A DNA stretch of 64,000 bases, taken from Vitrella brassicaformis. Taxonomy: Eukaryota > Sar > Vitrellaceae. Each line of letters begins with the position of its first letter. Within the stretch, counting starts at the first letter, position 1. Under the pieces are notes generated by a model. It did not search any database. It saw only the letters and a program-made list of their open reading frames with translations, and was not told where the DNA came from. A program made the position numbers and the translations under genes. This document shows positions 58,097 through 64,000 of this stretch, one piece after another. The stretch lies in the NCBI GenBank assembly GCA_001179505.1, contig CDMY01000294.1, forward strand, positions 1-64,000, given 5' to 3'.

Positions 58097-59095
58097 TCAT
58101 TCAACGTCAATGAGGTGCAAGTGGTCGACCGACTCGCGTCTCAGTGCATTGCTGCAGTTACCAGTGTAGAGATACAAGACACACAGACGTCTTCTGAGCG
58201 TCAGGCCTCGTGTGGTGCTCGTCAGGCGTCCTCATCGGTGAGTTCTCACCTGACGGTGCCGCGAAATCCGCACACGAAGATTTTCTTGCCCGTGGTCTGT
58301 TTGACCCTGTCCAGTGCGTGAAAGAAGTCACCTGACCCGCAGCGAGAAGTGCACCCGAGTCCAAACACAGACAGCCAAATATATATTCTCTGGCGTATAA
58401 TGTTCTCTCACCGTCTCCAGAGAAGAGAATCACGGCATCGACATCTCTCTCTCTAGCTGCTTCGTCGCGATGGCCACATCCGCGCCCTGCTGCACAGTCC
58501 TTCCGCCATGCCCCTGCTTCGTCTCCACCTCCCATACCGAAACACCGCTGCGCTCGATACTCTCGTGCAGTGCACCCATCTGGTCACGGCGCTCTCTCCA
58601 CCTCGCCGGCTTCGTGTTGACGAAGACCGAGTGGTTTCTCTGGAAGATGATCTCCTTGCCCAGTCGTGACCCGAAAGCCTGTTTCATCTCGTTGCTGTAG
58701 CGAGAGAAGTCCTCAGACGAGAAGCGAGTCCGAGATGCACTTTCATGGCAGTGGATGACGTTCGCTCCGTCGACGACCAACGCGCATCGGACCGTCCTTT
58801 CTCGTCCGCTGGTGAGCCAATAGCCAAGCGCCAAGCCTGCACCAAGGAGTGCTCCGCCGGCGAGCATTGCTCCCAGACCGTCGTTGTTCTCCTCCCTCTC
58901 CCTTTCCTCCCTCTCCTCCTCGTTCCTACGATACAAGCAAGGACACAGGCGGACAATCATCTCCGTATCGACTCTATCGAGATCTCTGGTGCGACCTGAC
59001 CTGCCGTCTGCTCTCCGGCTCATCTCGGACACAAGGAGATCTGACGCCGGGGGGAAGCGGTTCACGGGTAGGGAATGGTCTCCGAACGGAAGCAA
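58097..59095 (-). CDS. membrane-anchored NYN-domain protein
   Basis: NYN domains are PIN-fold ribonucleases of the LabA/DUF88 group. About 4 exons. The N-terminus has a basic/acidic stretch (CLYRRNEEEREEREREENND) and one transmembrane helix, GLGAMLAGGALLGAGLALGY. The NYN core begins CALVVDGANVIH (catalytic Asp), continues GRTVQQGADVAIATKQ (second Asp) and VDAVILFSGDGDFFHALDRV across a splice (third Asp region). A CAG-GTGAGA donor joins FVCGFRGTV to SNALRRESVDHLHLIDVE, completing the fold and ending at the TGA (58099-58097). The start at 59095 is the longest; an ATG at 59023 is an alternative. The domain probably faces the cytosol with the helix holding it at a membrane. Confidence 0.83.
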
Positions 59096-59131
59096 ACAAC
59101 ACCAGCTGCGGTCGACGAGGCAAAGACACGA

Positions 59132-59176
59132 GGGTTGGGGTTAGGGGTTTGCGGCAGGCGGAACCCTAAACCCTTA
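59132..59176. promoter_or_regulatory. inverted telomere-like motifs (telo-box-like)
   Basis: GGGTTGGGGTTAGGGGTTT at 59132-59150 and AACCCTAAACCCTTA at 59162-59176 face each other 37 to 81 bases upstream of the NYN start. AAACCCTAA is the plant telo-box; here it could be a promoter element or a small interstitial telomere remnant. Confidence 0.4.
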
Positions 59177-59647
59177 TCGTTGGTCACCTCCGTAAGCCTC
59201 CGCGGCTCTGACCTGAGTCAGGCGTATTGTGTCTGAGGGCAAACCGCACATGTACAGCACACGCACGGACAGACAGACAGATGTCTGGGCGAAAAATGCG
59301 CACGCGGACAGAATGCATGCATGCACACACATGCACCAGGAGGAAGATGTGTATCCACACACATACACGTGTCACGGGCAGCAACAGATCTCATCGTAGA
59401 CTGTCAGTAAGGAAGGGTGTGGAAAATGGGATACTACTCTACAGCTGACTGACTGCCACAAATACACTCACCACTCACTCCCTTACCCACACATACACAC
59501 ACACAAGGACAACCGGACAAGCAAGTTGGAGGAAAAAGACGACAAGTCTCACGTCCGTCTCTCTCAGCACACAACATGAACCGACCGATAAACGCATTCG
59601 TTGATCACACTCACGCACTCATCCATGCACAGAAACTGATGGCCTGT
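59177..59647. other. spacer, no gene
   Basis: Between the NYN gene and the stop of the WD40 gene. CA- and CAGA-rich, no supportable gene. Confidence 0.5.
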
Positions 59648-62600
59648 CTACCCCCCGCCGTATCTGCAGTGCCCGATGCCCTCGTGCTCGTCGTCCTCTC
59701 CTCTCTCCTGATCAAAACCCCCCTTGATGGTCGCCAGTGCGATGAACGATGCCTGGCGCTCGGAGTAGGTGGCGATCAGCGCACCCATCTGCAGCGCCTT
59801 GGTGGGATGCCCTCTCAACGACTGCACATACTCTGACCGGCTCCTCATCTCGGGGTAGGGCGTGGGGGGGCGAGATGTGGCTCCTGCTGCCTGCTGCTGG
59901 TTTGGCGGTTGCTGAGCCATGGCTGGGTCGTGTTGTTGCTGCTGCTGCTGCGTGTCGGTGTCTTCGCTCTCATCGATGACAGACGGGGAGGGGGGCGGGG
60001 GCGGGGTGGGCGGCTCGGCTATCGACATACCAGGAGGGGGAGGGCCCGCGAACGGCATCCGACGACGGACCTGCCAACACACACACATACAAGACCCACC
60101 ACGTCTATGTGTCCGCTGTGTGCGCGTTGACTAGGGTGGTTGACTGACGTACCGATGAGACGAGGAACCGTATTGCCTGAGAGAATCCGGGCATGCGTGA
60201 GCCCCAGAGCGGGTTGCTGAGCAGCATGAGGCTGCCCTGCCCGTCGAACGAGACGGATGCGTTGCGGCCGGCCAGTCGTCGCGAGAGGGCCGTGCTGTCG
60301 TAGCCCATCCTGCTGGAGGAGGGGTCGGTGTCGCTCGGCAGGGGCGTCTTGAGCAGACCGTTGAAACGGATGATACCGTAATCCTCACCTGACATATATA
60401 TCAACCATGGCAGGGAGTGTGTGCTGTGCAGTGGTGGCTTGGCTGTGGCTGGGATGGGATACTCATGTATGGTGCCTACCGTGAATGCCCATGACTCGGA
60501 CGAAGCTCTCGTCTGTGGCGGCGGTGATGAAGTGACGACTGGTTGACAAATACAACGACCTAAAGAAGAAAAAAACGCAGGCCAGGCAGACAAAGAACAC
60601 ATACCTCGGGTGTGTCTGTCAGACTTGTCTGCTGCCGTCCGACTGACGTACCTGCGGTAGTTTTGCTGAGAGTGCAGCGGCGGCACCTGCAGGCCGTCAT
60701 GCGATGGGTACTCACACGCACTGCCCAGCGAGAACTGATGCAGACTTGCATCGATGCCACTGCACAGCAGGAATCGGTCGTCGGGCGAGAAGCAGCACAT
60801 GACGTTGAGACACCCCGTGTGGAAACATTGAGCCGGCCGGCTGCTGCAGATCTTCTCACGCAAATCCCACAACCTGCACACGACAACAGGCAACAGACCA
60901 TCAGCCTTTGGCACACACACAGAGAGAGAGAGAGAGAGACCCCGCCGAATGCTCACTTGCACGTCTGGTCGAACGACGATGTCGCGAAAATGTGAGGCGA
61001 GTGATTGGAGAACCTGGACAGCAGACACACACACAAGAGACACAGAGAGGTCACGAACGTGCCTCTGGTGCTGCCGGGGGCTTGGATTCCTTCCTGACCT
61101 CAGTATGTTGATGTGGTGGTGGTGCACGTTGTCGAACACCTGCAGCTGCCGCGCCGTGGCCACGTCATACAGCGCCAAGTCGCGCCTAAAGCCTGACGTC
61201 ATGAAGTAGTCGTCACTCACATTCACTGACAAAGAACTACACACACACACACAGAGAGACGGGGAGGGAGCAATGGATACACACATCGACCGACACAGAG
61301 ATGGCCGGAGGGCGTATGGTATCTGGCCCACCTACCTGAGTTGTTCGAATCTTCTGCAGCTGTGGAGTCTCCTGAGTCCCCTGCCCAGGCCCTCGTTTTC
61401 GTCCCACTGCAGCATGCAGGTGGTGCCATCGTTGGCCGCACCGCATATGGCGATGGTGGGGTGCAGATGCAGCCACGCCAAACCCAGGATGGGGCACTGC
61501 GCCACGGGCTCCCTGCCGACTGACACATCCCTCTCGAAGTCTATCACCGACACCTGCACACACACAATGTGTGTGTCTCCACTGTAAAGGACACACGTCA
61601 TTCCTCTCTCCCTCTCTCCCTCCCTCCCCGGCTCACCGCGCCACTTTTGTGTCCAACGAGCATCACATCTTCCCTCACAGGATGGAACTCAAACTGCCGC
61701 GCGTCGCGGGAGGTCCGCACCACCCGCAGGTCCTCGTGCGGCACCACACGCCAATTCGGACTCGACCAACCCTCCACCATTGCGCCCTCCTTGGCTCTCC
61801 GGCCATTGGGGGCCATTGGTGGGCGTGTGGCGGGCTCGCTGACGGGGGGCAGGTGAAATGCATAGCTCTCGGAGTAGGAGCGACATCGTGTCTTGGCTGC
61901 TGCTGCTGCTGCCGCTGTGGTGGTGGTGCATGTGGAGTGAGCGAAGCTGTATCTGTGTCGCTGCTCGCACTCATAGTGGTGGGGATGTGCCGCGGGGCTG
62001 TCGCAGCGGAAGTCCATCTGACAGGGGGGAGGGAGACAGGGGGGGAGGAAAGGGAAGGACACACACACACACACACGTGTATCATGGCTGGATCCCCTCT
62101 CCCTCTATCGGTACCTCTGAGTCGTCATCCGACATGCCGATGATTCCGTCGTCCTCCTGATCTTCCCCAGCACCAGCACCAGCACCAACACAAACCTCAC
62201 AAGGCTTCTCGTCCGCAGCGCTGTCCCCAGCCGGCTGGCGACACCTCGGCGACGGCGGCGACGGACCCGCCCCAAGCAAAGGCGAGCTGGGCCAGCCCTC
62301 CTCGGTGCCAGCCGTGACCCAGCTGTGGGTCTCGCCCCTCTCGTCGTCGTCACCGCCCTCGCCATCGTCGCTCACCACATCGCCACTCGGCAATGGCAGG
62401 GACTGCTCACAGCACGATGACGCGTCAGAGCCCTCATCAGCCCCATGTGGAGTGGGCTCGACCTCTCGAACCAGCAGCATGACTCTCTGTGTGCCGCTGG
62501 TCGATGGCTGCCTGGGCCCTCGTGTGCGGTAGAGTCCGCTGCGCATGGCGAGTGCCCACTGGAAGCAGCGGCTGTTGGCGGCCGTTAGAGTGTCGGGCGA

Positions 62601-63978
62601 CGGGGGGGTAGCAAGGTGGATGGTGACACGCTCCGACGAGCACCACCTCAGATCCTCTCTCAGCTTGAGGGTGGGCTTGGGCTGATCCAGCACTGATTAA
62701 TCAAACACACCACAGTCAGCGTAGCACACACAGTACGTCAGCAAATCACCCGTGTTGTGCGGCCAGCAGAGACTGTTTGGCTTACGTGGCTGGTGTGGCC
62801 GTGTTGGGTTGGCCCATAGGAAGCCGCTGACGGTCTCCATGACGGCCAGGCCCATGACTCGCTCCAGATGTCGACTTAGGGCATCCAAAAGGTCGCCAAG
62901 ACAGGCGTCACGATCCAACTCAAGGTACGTCTCCTCCATGCTGTGGTCGTCACACTGCAGGCAGACAGGCAGGCATCAGGCACACCAGTTGCACGACCGC
63001 CTGTGTGTGTATGTTATGTGTTTCTGTCTGCTTTTGTTTGTATGGTCACCCGTATAAGCACGATGAAGGTGTCATCAAAGCCGGCGATCGTTGCGCCCTC
63101 CAGTACATGTGCCTCGAAGTAGATGGCCTCCTCCCCGTCCCTCGCAGCCCCATGACGCTCAACCAGACTCCATTGCTCGTGGCCACGCAGGCCCAGGTCC
63201 CCCAGGCTGGCCCTCTGCCCGTCCTCCCTCCCAGGCAGCCTCCACCGTTGGTCGACCACACGGATGGCGTCTTGCGGGCAGTCGCATGACGACAGCAGCT
63301 GGCCGATGTCGGCAGATGGCAGCCAGAATGGAGGCGAAAAGTCATGACTGTCGCTGGCGTCCACCATGGGTGTGTCGCCGTCCACGGCGGGGGAGAAGTG
63401 CTCGGCGGCTTCGCCGTGGGGGGAGGGCATCTGGATGAGCACTTGTGAGGGCCACTCGAGCATGAGGGCCTGGTCGGCAGTCAGCACACCCGAGGGCGAC
63501 ACCGCACAGCCAGGACGCCCGCCGGCTGCAGGCAGACACACGGAACAGAATAAACACATTTCAGCAAGCCAGGTATTCCCTCGCTTCGTGTTTGTCTCTC
63601 TGTCTTGCTCACCTTGAACCTTCCTGAGTCTGAGCGGCATGAACTTGGGTATCCCGTCACAGACCACACGCAACGCATCCAACAACAGCGCACCCGTCAG
63701 CCGACCACCAGACGAAGCAGGACAACAAGAAGTAGACGAAGGTGACGACGACGATGGAACTGACACGGGGACCGCGGGCAGCCTGATGTCCATGCCCTGG
63801 ATCCTCACTGTCACGCTGCGATGCCGCACCCTCTCCAGCCTCATCGCCACCGTCGGCACCACATGCCGGCTCACGTACTGCTTCGACGCCCGCCCTGGAT
63901 GCGGCCGCATCATCGACCTGGGGCTGGTCGAGATGCGCAGGACCTTGCCGTCGCGCGATGACCGGGGTGAGGTGTCGT
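59648..63978 (-). CDS. long WD40 protein with unusual N-terminal region (partial at 5' end)
   Basis: The gene runs off the window; the first exon seen begins after a CACACAG acceptor at about 63978. The N-terminal part reads DGKVLRISTSPRSMMRPHPG, SKQYVSRHVVPTVAMRLERV, WLPSADIGQLLSSCDCPQDA and EETYLELDRDACLGDLLDAL, with no recognised domain. A Ser/Glu/Asp-rich acidic stretch follows. WD40 blades then start with RQFEFHPVREDVMLVGHKSG, GLAWLHLHPTIAICGAANDG, HHHHINILRFSNHSPHIFAT then SSFDQTCKLWDLREKICSS, and VMCCFSPDDRFLLCSGIDAS. The tail is Pro/Gln-rich and ends YGGG at the TAG (59650-59648). KLWDLRE contains a WDxR motif of the kind seen in DDB1-binding WD40 proteins, a hint only. Confidence 0.75.
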
Positions 63979-64000
63979 CTGTGTGAGGGGGAGCGGAGGA

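Noticed and set aside
1-64000. Possible tRNA or rRNA genes.
   Set aside because: I found no T-loop-like GGTTCGAATCC block with matching acceptor arms and no rRNA-like sequence by eye. A tRNAscan run would be decisive.

Overview
The window is nuclear DNA of a eukaryote. Genes are split into many short exons by introns of roughly 60-130 bases with GT-AG ends. Coding sequence is GC-rich, and introns and spacers are full of CA/TG, TCTG and ATGG microsatellites. One asparaginyl-tRNA synthetase has a signal-plus-transit style leader, there is a CRY-DASH photoreceptor, and a plant-type telomere-like motif (CCCTAAA) lies upstream of one gene. Together these suggest an alga with a complex plastid. A chromerid alveolate such as Vitrella is my best guess; this is inference and was not tested by a search. 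I found no tRNA, rRNA, CRISPR array or recognisable transposon. Two runs of exactly 300 Ns (10613-10912, 55162-55461) are assembly gaps.

Layout. 1-8.2 kb: a doubtful small basic gene (+), a secreted spermidine-synthase/METTL13-like protein (-), and a cytosolic-type asparaginyl-tRNA synthetase carrying an N-terminal GST-like domain (-). 8.5-19.1 kb: CRY-DASH (+), a tiny two-helix membrane protein between direct repeats (-), a CTD small phosphatase (-), a mitochondrial carrier (+), a secreted orphan (-). 19.5-25 kb: a large EML-like WD40 protein (+). 25.9-32.6 kb: a NO VEIN/sacsin-type ATPase protein (-). 32.9-35.2 kb: a second, probably plastid-targeted asparaginyl-tRNA synthetase (-). 35.7-36.8 kb: a secreted Tyr/His-rich protein made of repeated exons (+). 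38-43.6 kb: a secreted transglutaminase-like protein (-), a Sec14 protein (+), a secreted DUF900-type hydrolase (-).

43.8-57.1 kb is a large inverted duplication. Two arms of about 2.2 kb, each holding a near-identical protein-kinase gene (+ at 44.1 kb, - at 56.8 kb), enclose 8.7 kb with a secreted Cys-rich modular protein (-), a PXA-domain membrane protein (-) and a small unrecognised protein (+). 58-64 kb: a membrane-anchored NYN-domain protein (-) and a long WD40 protein (-) that runs off the window.

Seven gene pairs are divergent with short shared spacers (about 117-475 bases). Four of these spacers contain the octamer TGCGAGCT, a candidate shared promoter element. Six products look secreted. 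The Tyr/His-rich protein, the transglutaminase-like protein and the Cys-rich modular protein would fit an extracellular wall, but that link is inference. Exon limits were read by eye from splice signals and reading frames, so CDS coordinates give the span from start codon to stop codon including introns.
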